In this document: in pieces, positions 9,439-18,999 of the stretch | Layout of the letters: every line of letters begins with the position of its first letter | Position numbering within the stretch: position 1 is the first letter of the stretch | NCBI RefSeq assembly: GCF_033807715.1 | Contig: NC_084606.1 | Location: 40,405,422-40,469,421, forward strand | Direction of reading: 5' to 3' | DNA: 64,000 bases | Source of the DNA: Cololabis saira | Lineage: Eukaryota > Chordata > Actinopteri > Beloniformes > Belonidae | Program-made: the position numbers and the translations under genes | Notes under the pieces: generated by a model | What the model saw: the letters and a program-made list of their open reading frames with translations, nothing else | Told to the model about the DNA's origin: nothing | Databases searched by the model: none

Positions 9439-9924
9439 GTAGTGGCTATTTGTCCTCCAGGAGAATTATAGAAAAAATAAATAAATACATTTTAAAAAAA
9501 TAATAAAATAAATAACTCAAAAGTATCAAACTATAATAAACTGAGTCAAATCAAACGGCCACTGAGACACCTAGGGAGTGAATTTACGCAGGATATAAAC
9601 AAAGTCCATTGTCCAGGCAAAAAATAAAGTTTCCAGAGGTTTATTTAACTGGCAAACAAACAAACAAAGAACAATGGCTCTCTGACGCCTCTCTTGCCCT
9701 GGTAAAAAAACATCTGCCCTCCCAGGGGCCTGGCTCACCTGTGTCTGCCAACCCATATATGTAATCTCACCCGGTGCCTTTAAAATAAATGCATGGTTAA
9801 GTAACAAAACTTAATCAATACTAAATATCATAAACAAATTAAAAGTTAAAATTAAAACTAAACCACAAAAAACTAAATAATAAATTATTAAATAATACAA
9901 AAGTGACAAATAGCTCCAACAGTG
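9437..9924. mobile_element. Possible inverted-repeat insertion in the L1 fragment
   Basis: The left edge reads AACTGTAGTGGCTATTTGTC and the right edge, reversed, reads CACTGTTGGAGCTATTTGTC. These are terminal inverted repeats of about 20 bp with a few mismatches. Sequence beyond 9924 could be the continuation of the L1 fragment. No convincing target duplication was found, so this may be an LTR-like or a MITE-like insertion. The interior is AT-rich and non-coding. Confidence 0.4.
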
Positions 9925-10062
9925 ACCTTGTTTAAGACTATCTAAGAGTGTCTTTTCCAGTAAATGAAAGTCATCTGGAAGACAGTCAATCTACGCCCCC
10001 ACCCTCACCTATGGTCATGAACTTTGGGTAGTGACCGAAAGGATAAGATCGCGGATACAAGT

Positions 10063-10142
10063 GATGAGTTTCCTCCGCAGGGTGGCTGGATGCTCCCTTA
10101 GAGATGAGTTTCCTCCGCAGGGTGGCTGGACGTACCCTTAGA
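10063..10142 (+). repeat. 40-bp tandem duplication inside RTE copy A
   Basis: Two units begin GATGAGTTTCCTCCGCAGGG and differ at a few bases near their ends. Copies B and C have this segment once. The period is not a multiple of three. Confidence 0.85.
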
Positions 10143-10251
10143 GAGAGGGTGAGGAGTTCGGTCACCCGGGAGGAGCTCGGAGTCGAGCCGCTGCTCCTTC
10201 ACATTGAGAGGAGTCAGCTGAGGTGGCTTGGGCATCTGTACCGGATCCTCC

Positions 10252-10612
10252 TGGATCCTCCCTAGGGAGGTGTTCCAGGCATGTCCCTCCTCCCTAGGGA
10301 GGTGTTCCAGGCATGTCCCTCCTCCCTAGGGAGGAGTTCCAGGCATGTCCCTCCTCCCTAGGGAGGTATTCCAGGCATGTCGTTCCTCCCTAGGGAGGAG
10401 TTCCAGGCATGTCCCTCCTCCCTAGGGAGGAGTTCCAGGCATGTCCCTACTCCCTAGAGAGGAGTTCCAGGCATGTCCCTACTCCCTAGGGAGGAGTTCC
10501 AGGCATGTCCCTACTCCCTAGGGAGGAGTTCCAGGCATGTCCCTCCTCCCTAGGGAGGTGTTCCAGGCATGTCCCTCCTCCCTAGGGAGGTGTTCCAGGC
10601 ATGTCCCACCGG
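10252..10612 (+). repeat. 32-bp minisatellite born inside an RTE LINE
   Basis: Eleven copies of a 32-bp unit contain CCTCCCTAGGGAGG (a palindrome) and GTTCCAGGCATGTCCC. The same coding segment is present once in RTE copy C (around 61567-61592) and twice in copy B (30120-30180). Confidence 0.95.
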
Positions 10613-10676
10613 GAGAAGACCCCGGGGAAGACCCGGGACAGGACCCAGGCTGGCCTGGGAACGTCTCGAAGAGCTC

Positions 10677-10782
10677 TGAAGAACTGGAGGAAGAGCTGGA
10701 GGAAGAGCTGGAGGAAGAGCTGGAGGAAGAGCTGGAGGAAGAGCTGGAGGAAGAGCTGGAGGAAGAGCTGGAGGAAGAGTCT
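10677..10782 (+). repeat. 12-bp minisatellite in an RTE LINE
   Basis: Eight copies of GAGGAAGAGCTG are present. In copies B and C this is the single E-E-L-E-E segment near the C-terminus of the RTE protein. The unit is a multiple of three, so expansion gives a run of Leu-Glu-Glu-Glu. Confidence 0.92.
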
Positions 10783-10876
10783 GGGGTGAAGGAAGTCTGG
10801 ACATGGTCTCTGCTGAGAATGCTGCCCCCGCGACCCGGTTCCGGATAAGCGGAAGAAAATGAATGGATGGATGGAA

Positions 10877-11436
10877 GGCTGTTTTGTGTCTGGGCAGAGA
10901 AACTTAGTTAACACATTTAACTAGCTTAGTTGTACGTTGTGAGCCGGACCGCTGATCCCGTCACAACTGTGTTTATTAGTTTAAGCGTGTTTGTTTATTT
11001 TATCATTTGTCTACTGTTGCATCCACGTTGCTGGATCTTGATGACATACTCTCCCACAACAGGAAACAAAGCCCTTCCTCATTTCCCATGTTACGAGAGC
11101 CTCTCTGCAGCAGATTAGTTATGCAACTAGTACGACCTCTGGGATCTGGAAAAAACTGGAATGCTTCAAAAACTGATCCGGTTCATCTTTCTCCATCTGC
11201 AGAGTCCTGAAGGAGACAGTTTGTGACAACTTGTGGCATTTTAGAAAACAGCACGTTGCATTGTAAGTGTTTTAATGTGTTAGAGGATGCTACATGACTC
11301 GCACAACCAAACAGGAGTTGGAGCAACACTTTAAAATGCTGCCTGCATGTAATGTGACAATCCCCAGAAAGCAGCTGAAAGATGAAGTCATACTGGAGAG
11401 GTCTGAGTTCCCACACCTGAATGATGTGGAGGTATT
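10877..11436. other. No gene recognised
   Basis: Mixed sequence with a short open stretch at about 11294-11440 on the plus strand (M-T-R-T-T-K-Q-E-L-E-Q-H-F), for which I recognise no family. Likely old transposon debris. Confidence 0.4.
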
Positions 11437-11439
11437 TCA

Positions 11440-11740
11440 TGGAGATGGAGCTATTCTGCGAGGCAGAACCTGAACCCAGGGCCATCTCTGACTGTCACGG
11501 TCTGTTACTTCCAGGACAAGATCAGGATCATGAAGCTCTCCAGGGAGAAGAGGCAGCTTGTGTACAACGGCACACGAGTCCATATCTACCCGGATTTCAG
11601 CCCTGCACTCGTCCATAAACGCCGGCAGTTTGAAATACTCCATGATCTTTCCATCCAAGACCAAATTTTTTTCGCTCCCCTAATGAGGTTGAAGCCTTCC
11701 TCGATGAGTTCTCCATCGACTCCCCATAATTATGCTACTG
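11440..11740 (+). pseudogene. L1-type ORF1 C-terminal fragment
   Basis: The plus-strand frame reads F-Q-D-K-I-R-I-M-K-L-S-R-E-K-R-Q-L-V-Y, then Y-P-D-F-S-P-A-L-V-H-K-R-R-Q-F. This is typical of the C-terminal half of L1-type ORF1 proteins (the Transposase_22 region). The frame before it is broken and it ends in a T-run at 11767. Confidence 0.65.
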
Positions 11741-11766
11741 CCGGTAGCATAAGCATTCACGCATTG

Positions 11767-12104
11767 TTTTTTTTTTTTTTTTTTTTTTATTAACATACAG
11801 TGCAAACAGCGACAAAAGACGACATCAGTTACAATGATATCTATCTAGGTGTGTGTGTGTGCGTGTGTGTGTGTGTGCGTGTAAATAAGATGATGAAAGT
11901 ATATAAATAAATTAAGAATATTAATTCGAGAATAAATAAGTAAACAAATAAATAATTATCATATAGAGTGGTGTAGCACGATATAATATAAATATAGCAT
12001 AATAATATAGTAATATCCTAATATAACATGATAATTTTTATAATATTATAACATATAACAAAATGATATCACCATACAATAATATATAACAAAATAATAA
12101 GACT
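11767..12104. repeat. T-run, GT microsatellite and AT-rich tract
   Basis: A T-run of about 22 (11767-11788), a GTGTGTGCGTGTG stretch (11850-11882) and long ATAATA-rich sequence up to 12104. No gene is seen. Confidence 0.85.
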
Positions 12105-12441
12105 GAGTAACAGCTTTTTCCATCAGGCCGTCAAAGCCATCACCCCACCCCTAACCCAGCCCACCTGACATGGACGGACACCAATCCCCCAACCCCTCCC
12201 ACACACACTCATACACACAACCAAGTGCAATTATTGCCCCAGATAATATTGCACTAAATTTACAGTTAATTTTATATTTTTTATATTACAATTTTGCACA
12301 AGTGATTTTATTTATTTTATTCTTGTTGTTTCTGTGTGAGTGTTATGCTGTCATGTGGAGCTGCTAAACTGATTTCACAGCGATGTTGGAAACAATGTTT
12401 ACAGTGACAATAAAGGATTCTATTCTATTCTATTCTATTCT
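12105..12441 (+). mobile_element. LINE 3' end with TTCTA tail
   Basis: It begins with a short coding remnant (L-S-N-S-F-F-H-Q-A-V-K-A-I), typical of the C-terminus of CR1/L2/Rex-type ORF2. A 3' UTR follows with AATAAAGGATTC and TTCTA repeats (12418-12441). Strongly 5'-truncated. Confidence 0.6.
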
Positions 12442-13237
12442 AATACTATAGTTTAACATCCCATGAGATTTCATAACTTAATATAATAATACACTATGAA
12501 ACAATATATCATGATAATGCCAGGAATAATTATTAGAGTTATAATTGGTAATTTATGTATTGCAATGAGGGGTGAAGTCAGACCGGGGCGTCAGGAAAGC
12601 GAGCAGGGGGTCAGATTAAACCTACCCATGATGCATCAGGGAGGCGAGCAGGTGGCCCCCCCACCAGCAGTGGGCCCCCACCAAAACGAGCCCCCCCACC
12701 AGACTCCAGTTGCCCGACCGGGAGCCCCAGCAAGAGGCAGGTAGGACGGCAGTGAAAGGAAAGCCCCCCTCCCTTTTTGATTCTAAGCATTTTTACATTT
12801 TTATACTGTATAATATATGTGTGTATATATATATTTATTTATGTATTTATATATATTTTTTTCCCCCTATTCCCCTTCCCCCGCCTCCCCTCCTGATTAA
12901 TTTTGTTTAATTCTGTCTAATGTGATTTAGGGTCAGGGGGGATCGCATCTTGGACTGCAACCCGACTCAGAGGAGGCTGTCGGCCCGTTGTGGATCTGAC
13001 CTCCTGTGCTTCTCCTAGTCTGGGCAACTCCAGACCCTGCGTTCAAGCATTCAATGACAATTGCTCCGTGCTTTCCCAAGTTCTTTTTTCTCTCCTCCTC
13101 TTCCTTCTACGGTCTCATACGGTCTCTTTATTTTGAAATGTTGATCGCTTATTTTCTCAACACTTCTCCAGCAGCAGCAATTGTACTTCTTTTTTTTTTT
13201 CTTTCTTTTTTCGGGGACTGTTTTTGTTAAAAACTCA
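12442..13237. other. No gene recognised; C-rich and pyrimidine-rich tracts
   Basis: A C-rich block at 12650-12770, TA repeats at 12815-12860, and CT-rich stretches at 12862-12895 and 13083-13110. The order resembles a LINE 3' UTR, but I cannot assign a family. Confidence 0.4.
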
Positions 13238-13345
13238 TACGCGGACAGCCATAGACATATATACTGTACGTAGACGCCTCATAGACTGACGCTGCCTATT
13301 GGAGCTGACGTTCAGCGCGGCCCCCATCTTGGATGGTCCATACAT
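13238..13345 (-). repeat. Repeat shared with 29090-29186
   Basis: Read in reverse, it runs parallel to 29090-29186 (shared blocks GAGGCGTCTACGTA and CCATCTTGGATGG-like). It continues without interruption where the other copy carries the insertion at 29187-31763. Confidence 0.55.
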
Positions 13346-13977
13346 TCTTTATAATATTGATGGTGACGAACGGACAATCACCTATTCGTCTATTCGTATG
13401 ACAAGAAAGGAATTCCTTTGTTTGCATTCCTTGGAGAGTGCAGCGAGGTACGATGTTTGTTTGTTTTCTTGTTGTTTTCTTAACATTTAGATATAGTTGT
13501 GTATGTTTTTAGCATTGTATAATTTAATTATGACCTGTTTCATTCATGAGTTGTTTGTACGCGCTGTGGAAATTAGTTTAATGAATTGTTTGTATCCCTT
13601 TTCTTTATATAGTTTTTACGGTGTCGTAAGGATTTATGAAAGAAAGTCGTCATGATTCTGGATGCGACCTGAATAAAGAAACCTTACGCATCAGTCGTGA
13701 CTCTGTCTTCAATCCAAGGTCTGCTACAGTGAAAACTCGGCGTGGTGAGTGAAATGTCAACGGCATGAGCAGCGAACTCAGCATGGTGAGAGACGTTGTT
13801 TAATAAAAGCACCCGACGAACTAAACCTTGAAAAGGATTATTCCCAAACGGACTGAAAAGGTGGAATGGACTTTAAGAAAACAAATGTAAAAATTGCTTG
13901 ATGATATTTTGAATGTGTTTGCCATGTGAAAATATGTTTGTGACTGAAAATTGATTTTAAATTTATGGCCGGTCTAT
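13346..13977. other. No gene; possible LTR end
   Basis: Sequence at about 13660-13731 (CTGAATAAAGAAACC, CAGTCGTGACTCTG, ending GCTACA) has the look of an LTR R-U5 end. I could not find its start or a target duplication. The rest is AT-rich. Confidence 0.3.
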
Positions 13978-14679
13978 GGGCCTGATTTACTAAAGGTTTG
14001 CGTGCGTAAAAACCTGTGCAATCTTGACAGCACCCGCAAACCAATGTGCGAGCTGATCTACTAACAGCGTGCAAAGACGACTGCGTCTCTGAAATGCGCA
14101 AAATTGCACACGCAATTCAGTTAGTACTTTTGCCCTGATGAATAATCAATATGGGGCGTACCCGGCAGAAATCCTAAATACTGGGAGGGGAAGATGCAAA
14201 TTGCTCCATTTACCACGCGCAATGAGATTTACCAAGCCTGAAAGTAATTGCGCGTATTGTGATTGCGTATGTATTTAATACGAAAGGAAGGTGCTAATCT
14301 GCTGCTGCCGTTATTGTGGCAAGGAGGCGACATCCAAAATCAAAGAATACGCAGAGAGAGAGTCTTTATTCTGCTGCATGATATTTTAAAAATGGTTGCA
14401 CAAGTTTTATTAAAGGCCACTTTTTCTTTAGTTCTTCGCCTTATATCTTGCCACCTTCTCTTATTGTGCCCCCCTCCACTCGCCCACAAGCAGGCCAAGC
14501 CTTTGTGCCAAACTTGGTATTTTATTGATTACTTATCTTATTGAACGTGAAATCATCCTTCGTAAATTACATTTAATTAAAACCCGTGCTTATTAATCAC
14601 AAAACACAGGTTAAACATCATGACCAAATCCGCTCCGACCCGCTGTGTCAGTGATCAGCGCAGACAGACTGCAGCTTCG

Positions 14680-14811
14680 CCTGAATTATGGTTCGCGTTA
14701 AATCGACGGCGTAGCCGACAGCGTATAGGGTCGCGGTGCGGTGTGCGTCGCCGCGTACCCTACGCCGTCGGTTCTGCGTTGGTGTGACGCGGAACCATAA
14801 ATCAGCCTTTA
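14680..14811. mobile_element. Palindromic MITE nested in the Harbinger-like element
   Basis: The right end reversed starts AAGGCTGATTTATGGTTCC, and the left end starts CTGAATTATGGTTCGCG. The interior is a GC-rich inverted repeat built from GACGGCGTAG and CGCGGCGACGC. A related truncated copy is at 56325-56413. Confidence 0.7.
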
Positions 14812-15043
14812 GTGTGCGCTCTGTGCGCTGTTCTGAACACTTCTCTTCTTTCGGCCATATGATGGTCCCGTCTGTCACACATTTACTGTCAGTGTTTGCT
14901 ATATAATATATAATATTTGCAATATACTGTGGACATCTGAATAAAAACTTAACTCATAAATAGATGAATCAAAGCGCTCTCCAGCTCTGCGTCTGATATA
15001 GCCGATGTCTTTTTCTCCTCAGATCATGCCGAGCACCGCCGGG

Positions 15044-15400
15044 TCACGCAAACCCGACCAATTCAATATTAAAATCAAATTCAGTCCTGTGGCCCGTTTT
15101 TCTATTTCGTATTTTTGATCTGTGCCTAAAATTGAAATATGAAAAACCAGACGTTTTTCCGTTTTTTGTGTTACCAACTGCATTTATTCTATCGCAGGTT
15201 TTCTCCGATATTGTGTTTCTTTTGGTAATGTTTAAATTTCTTTGCTGTAGTTCATGAATGTGTTTATTTGCCTCTTCCACTAATATCTCTAACTCCAACT
15301 CGTCAAATTTCATTTTGCGCTTGTGACTTGTGACTGTGCATTCCATCCAGACTCTCCATGGCGCAGAGTTTGCGCTCGCAAACCGTAAGACACGCAACAC
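15044..15400 (-). pseudogene. MYB/SANT-like DNA-binding protein relic
   Basis: The 118-residue open frame contains F-D-E-L-E-L-E-I-L-V-E-E-A-N-K-H, then N-I-T-K-R, then I-N-A-V-G. This is the spacing of the MYB/SANT-like domain carried by Harbinger transposons as their second protein. The tryptophans usual in the domain are missing. It is probably not functional. Confidence 0.5.
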
Positions 15401-16059
15401 CTCATTTAAATACTGCTGTTTGCACCTGTTATCAATTGCGCACGCAATCTTAGTTGATCACCCGCAAACCACGCAACAGCACGCGCAAACTTTTTCAGTG
15501 CACACGCAATTTAGTACTCTTTATTTAGGATCTTAGTAAATCGGGCCCTATGTATAAATGATGAGCAGTTAATTGATATGTTGACTTTGTGTGAAACCCG
15601 ATGTTAATAATTTTTGGATGAAATCGTAGTCTATGGTAAAGATGTATTGAATGTTAAATAGTGAGCTTAATTCTCCTCAGACTACATGATTCGGTAGTGT
15701 TTTTGATATTTCAATTCTACAATTCTGCAGGGTTTTTCAATGCTTAAATCGTAACCTGTGCTACATTCATATTATATTTCATTAATTCAATTCAATTTTA
15801 TTTATATAGCGTCTAATACAACAGATGTTGTCTCTAGACGCTTTCCAGAGATCCAGAACATGAACATAAACATAAACATAAACCCCCGAGCAATTATTAC
15901 ATAAACAATGGCAGGTAAAAACTCCCATAGTGGGAGAAAAGCCTTAAGCCAAACAGTGGCAAGGAAAAACTCCCCTTTAGGAGGGAAGAAACCTTGAGCA
16001 GGACCAGGCTCATAAGGGGGGATCCTCCTGCCGAAGGCCAGACTGGGGGAGTCGGGGAC

Positions 16060-16300
16060 GTCAGCAGCACACAGCAGGCAGGTGGAAGCAGCAGCGGGAT
16101 GACCAGAGGTGGGGGTGGGGCACAGGCAGGCGGAAGCAGCAACGGGATGACCAGAGGGGGAGGGCGCAGGCAGGCGGAAGCAGCAACGGGATGATCAGAG
16201 GGGGGGGGGGGGGGCGTCAGCAGCACACAGCAGACATCCACGTAGGCAGGTGGAAGCAGCAACGGGATGACCGGGGATGGGGGGGGGGGGGGGGGGGTAC
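16060..16300. repeat. About 60-bp tandem repeat in the L2 3' UTR
   Basis: Four imperfect units contain GGAAGCAGCAACGGGATGA followed by a G-run. The other L2 tails in this window do not extend into it. Confidence 0.8.
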
Positions 16301-16682
16301 CGGGATCGCAGGCCAGAACGCAGCTCCCGAGGCTCGGGCCTGCAAACATGCACAAAAGAGAAAAAAGGGGGGCCGGCACAAGAAACTACAGGAACGATGG
16401 ACAAAAACGATAGCTATGAGATATTTATAATAAATAAAAATGGAAATGGAGAAGAGAGAAAGGGAAAAGGAGAGGAGAAGAAGGGTGAGAGGCACCGCCC
16501 AGCGGATCATGACGGTGCCCCCCTGCAGCATAAGCCTATAGCAGCATATCTACTGCAAAGCTATATTTGAGACTAACTATTATAGTCTTGTTCTATAGCT
16601 GCAACTATGACTACTGACTCTAACACACTAGAGTTTACACTATCTAGAGATTTACCAACACCAGCTAGAGGTTTACTAAACA

Positions 16683-16895
16683 CTAAGTATAGGCTTTTCT
16701 AAACAGAAAGGTTTTAAGTTTAGTTTTAAAGGTGGAGGTGGTGTCAGCCTCCTTAACCCAGATTGGAAGTTGGTTCCATAATAATGGTGCCTGATAGCAG
16801 AACGCCCGCCCTCCAAATCTACATTTAGATACTCTAGGAACTACGAGTAAACCTGCACTCTGGGAGCGGAGAGCTCTGCCAGGAACATAAGGCAC
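16683..16895 (-). pseudogene. L2-type LINE ORF2, C-terminal end
   Basis: The 70-codon frame includes S-A-G-L-L-V-V-P-R-V and A-P-L-L-W-N-Q-L-P, and ends L-K-T-F-L-F-R-K-A-Y. This is the standard end of CR1/L2-group ORF2. The frame is not continuous with the RT segment upstream. Confidence 0.8.
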
Positions 16896-17175
16896 TATCA
16901 GGTCTTGTAAATACTGCGGAGCTAAGCCGTTTTGGGCTTTATATGCAAGTAATACAATTTTTAAATTGGATTCTGAATTTTACAGGTAGCCAATGGAGCG
17001 ATGCTAACACTGGAGAGACGTGGTCTCTCCTGCTGATTCCTGTCAGTACTCGTGCTGCTGCATTCTGGATCAGCTGGAGCCTATTCAGCAAATTACTTGG
17101 ACATCCTGCTAACAACACATTACAGTAATCCAGTCTAGAAGATACAAACGCATGAACTAGTTTTTCTGCATCACT

Positions 17176-17571
17176 CTACAAGAGGATTTTCCTAATTTTT
17201 GCAATATTACGGAGATGGAAAAACGCTATTTTACAAACCTGATTAACATATGGTTTAAACGACAAATCCTGATCAAAAACAACACCAAGGTTTCTCACAG
17301 TTGCACTGGAAGCCATCGCAACACCATCTAATCCCTTCCTAAGATGCTCTGGACCAAAAATGATAACCTCTGTTTTATCTGAATTTAGAAGCAAGAAATT
17401 TCTGGACATCCAGTCCTTGATGTCCCTAAGACATGCCTGAAGTTTAACTAATGGTTCCGTTTCATCCGGCTTCATAGACAAATAGAGCTGTGTATCATCA
17501 GCATAGCAATGAAAGTGTATGCCGTGATTCTGGATTATACTTCCCAATGGCTGCATGTATAAACTGAACAA
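17176..17571 (-). pseudogene. L2-type reverse transcriptase, C motif segment
   Basis: The 131-codon frame has the catalytic Y-A-D-D (in CYADDTQLYLS), then D-W-M-S-R-N-F-L-L-L-N-S-D-K-T-E and R-N-L-G-V-V-F-D-Q-D-L-S-F. In L2 elements this follows the motif A segment found across the L1 insertion. Confidence 0.85.
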
Positions 17572-17831
17572 GATTGGCCCTAGCCCTGAACCATGCGGAA
17601 CACCATAACAGACCCTTGACTGTTCGGAAGAAACCTCAAGTACATGATCAAACTGGAACCTGTCAGATAGATATGATTTAAACCAACGTAGAGCTGTCCC
17701 TTTAATCCCAACAACATGCTCTAACCTGTGCAGTAAAATGCTGATCTACAGTGTCAAAAGCAGCAGAGGTCCAGTAGAACCAATATGGACACTAATCCCT
17801 TATCTGAGGTCCAGTAGAATCAGTATGGACC

Positions 17832-18542
17832 CCTGGAGCAATCTCTCCTCCAGGAAATACCACCGAGGACATTCTGAGGTCCATTGACACCCGCTTGGCC
17901 TCCCATGACTCCCGTTTATCCCTGGTGGAAGTCCTGCACAAGGAATTCCAGTCATTAAGAGAAGCTGTGGAATACGGTAACCAGCAGGTGGAAAAATTGA
18001 TGGCTGAAAACACCAATCTGAAGAAGTCGATGAAATCCATGTCAGAGGGTTTTAGCCGACTCCAAAATGAAAATAAATCTTTAAAGGAGGCCGTTTTAGA
18101 CCTTCAAGCTCGTTCCATGAGGGACAACTTGGTGTTCTCGGGGATCCCGGAGAAACCTGATGAAGATCCTGAACAATCCGTCCAGGATTTCATCCGGAAC
18201 CACCTGAAGCTTCCAGAAGACCTGGCGAACTCCATCACGTTTCACCGCGTCCATCGCCTAGGAGGAAGAAGACCCGAAGCCCAGAGACCCAGGCCCATTG
18301 TTGCTAAATTCGAACACTATAAAGACAAAGAGCTTGTGAGAAGACGGGGGCCACAGCTACGCGGATTGCCGTTCTCCGTGAACGACCAGTTCCCCCGGGA
18401 GATCCTGGACCGTCGCCGAGTCCTCTTCCCGGTCCGGAGGAGGTTCATGACGGAGGGATCTCGTGCTGTCATCACCGTGGACAAGCTGTACGTGAACGGA
18501 CAACTGTACCGCGACTCCAACATCACGCCCTGGCTCTTCTAA
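17832..18542 (+). CDS. L1-type ORF1 protein, N-terminally truncated
   Basis: ORF1 proteins are RNA-binding chaperones that trimerise through a coiled coil and coat the element's RNA. The frame is open from the insertion point at 17832 to TAA at 18540-18542, and no ATG start is left. Residues about 45-105 form a heptad-rich coiled coil (V-E-K-L-M-A-E-N, L-Q-N-E-N-K-S-L-K). The central RRM-like part follows (M-R-D-N-L-V-F-S-G-I-P-E), then F-H-R-V-H-R-L-G and the C-terminal domain (R-P-I-V-A-K-F-E-H-Y-K-D-K-E). The missing N-terminus reflects 5' truncation at insertion; the surviving part has no stop. Confidence 0.85.
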   Translation, partial: PGAISPPGNTTEDILRSIDTRLASHDSRLSLVEVLHKEFQSLREAVEYGNQQVEKLMAENTNLKKSMKSMSEGFSRLQNENKSLKEAVLDLQARSMRDNLVFSGIPEKPDEDPEQSVQDFIRNHLKLPEDLANSITFHRVHRLGGRRPEAQRPRPIVAKFEHYKDKELVRRRGPQLRGLPFSVNDQFPREILDRRRVLFPVRRRFMTEGSRAVITVDKLYVNGQLYRDSNITPWLF

Positions 18543-18999
18543 AAAGGATGAGTACAAAATTTACTTTCTTTTCCTCTCTTTCTTTCTTACTAACTGGTGA
18601 TTAGGTCAGATATAGTTACATAAACACTTGGTGATTAGATTAGATATAGTTTCATAAAATATTCTCGGTATATATTAATGTATTAATAATTCTTGCTCTG
18701 CTAGTCTCGGTAAGTTATAGGCTCACACTGGTGATTGCCTTTCTCTCTCTTTTTTTTATTTTCTCTATTTCTTTTTCTATCATGTTTAGAATTATCTCCC
18801 TCCCCCCCACCTCACTCCCTTTCCCCTTTTTTTTTCTTTCTTCCCTCTATGTCCCACTCTGCTGCACTTTCTTTCTCGGTTTGGTAAATTGGTACAAACA
18901 CACATTTCACACATCTAGAATAACATGGCACACACACATACAACAGCTTTTCATGCAACATTACCACTTACATATAATGTTACTTTCAATGATTGGATT

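Larger units (their letters stand above)
9985..10876 (+). mobile_element. RTE-type LINE 3' end (copy A), internally amplified
   Basis: The plus strand matches the C-terminal part of the RTE-type element that is intact at 61389-63785: Y-A-P-T-L-T-Y-G-H-E-L-W-V, S-F-L-R-R-V-A-G, then the R-S-Q-L-R-W-L-G-H-L-Y-R region and the tail CCGGATAAGCGGAAG followed by GATG repeats. It is 5'-truncated and carries three separate internal tandem amplifications (10063-10142, 10252-10612, 10677-10782), so it cannot encode a working protein. Rex3 is the fish RTE family I would compare it with. Confidence 0.8.
13978..15548. mobile_element. DNA transposon, PIF/Harbinger-like, 1571 bp
   Basis: Terminal inverted repeats read GGGCCTGATTTACTAA on the left and GGGCCCGATTTACTAA on the right (reversed). 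They are flanked by TAT at 13975-13977 and 15549-15551, a 3-bp target duplication. The subterminal regions are rich in GCGCAA/TTGCGT motifs in both orientations, probable transposase-binding sites. It carries a MYB/SANT-like remnant (15044-15400) and a nested MITE. No transposase is present. Confidence 0.75.
15783..17830 (-). mobile_element. L2-type LINE, 3' half
   Basis: This is the 3' half of a minus-strand LINE whose 5' half lies at 25341-26560. From its 5' side: two units of the 40-bp array (17766-17830), the D-T-V-D-Q region of the reverse transcriptase with a frameshift, an open RT segment (17571-17176) with Y-A-D-D-T-Q-L-Y-L-S and R-N-L-G-V-V-F-D, a C-terminal frame (16895-16683) with FGGRAFCYQAPLLWNQLP, and a 3' UTR ending at the TTGAA tail at 15783. 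Stops and frameshifts make it inactive. Confidence 0.88.

Noticed and set aside
10537..10914. Glu-rich or Leu-rich small proteins
   Set aside because: They come from the 12-bp and 32-bp amplifications inside a truncated LINE.
17895..18542. L1 ORF1 with a start at 17895
   Set aside because: The codon there is TTG and the frame is open back to the insertion point at 17832, so the ORF is truncated rather than newly started.
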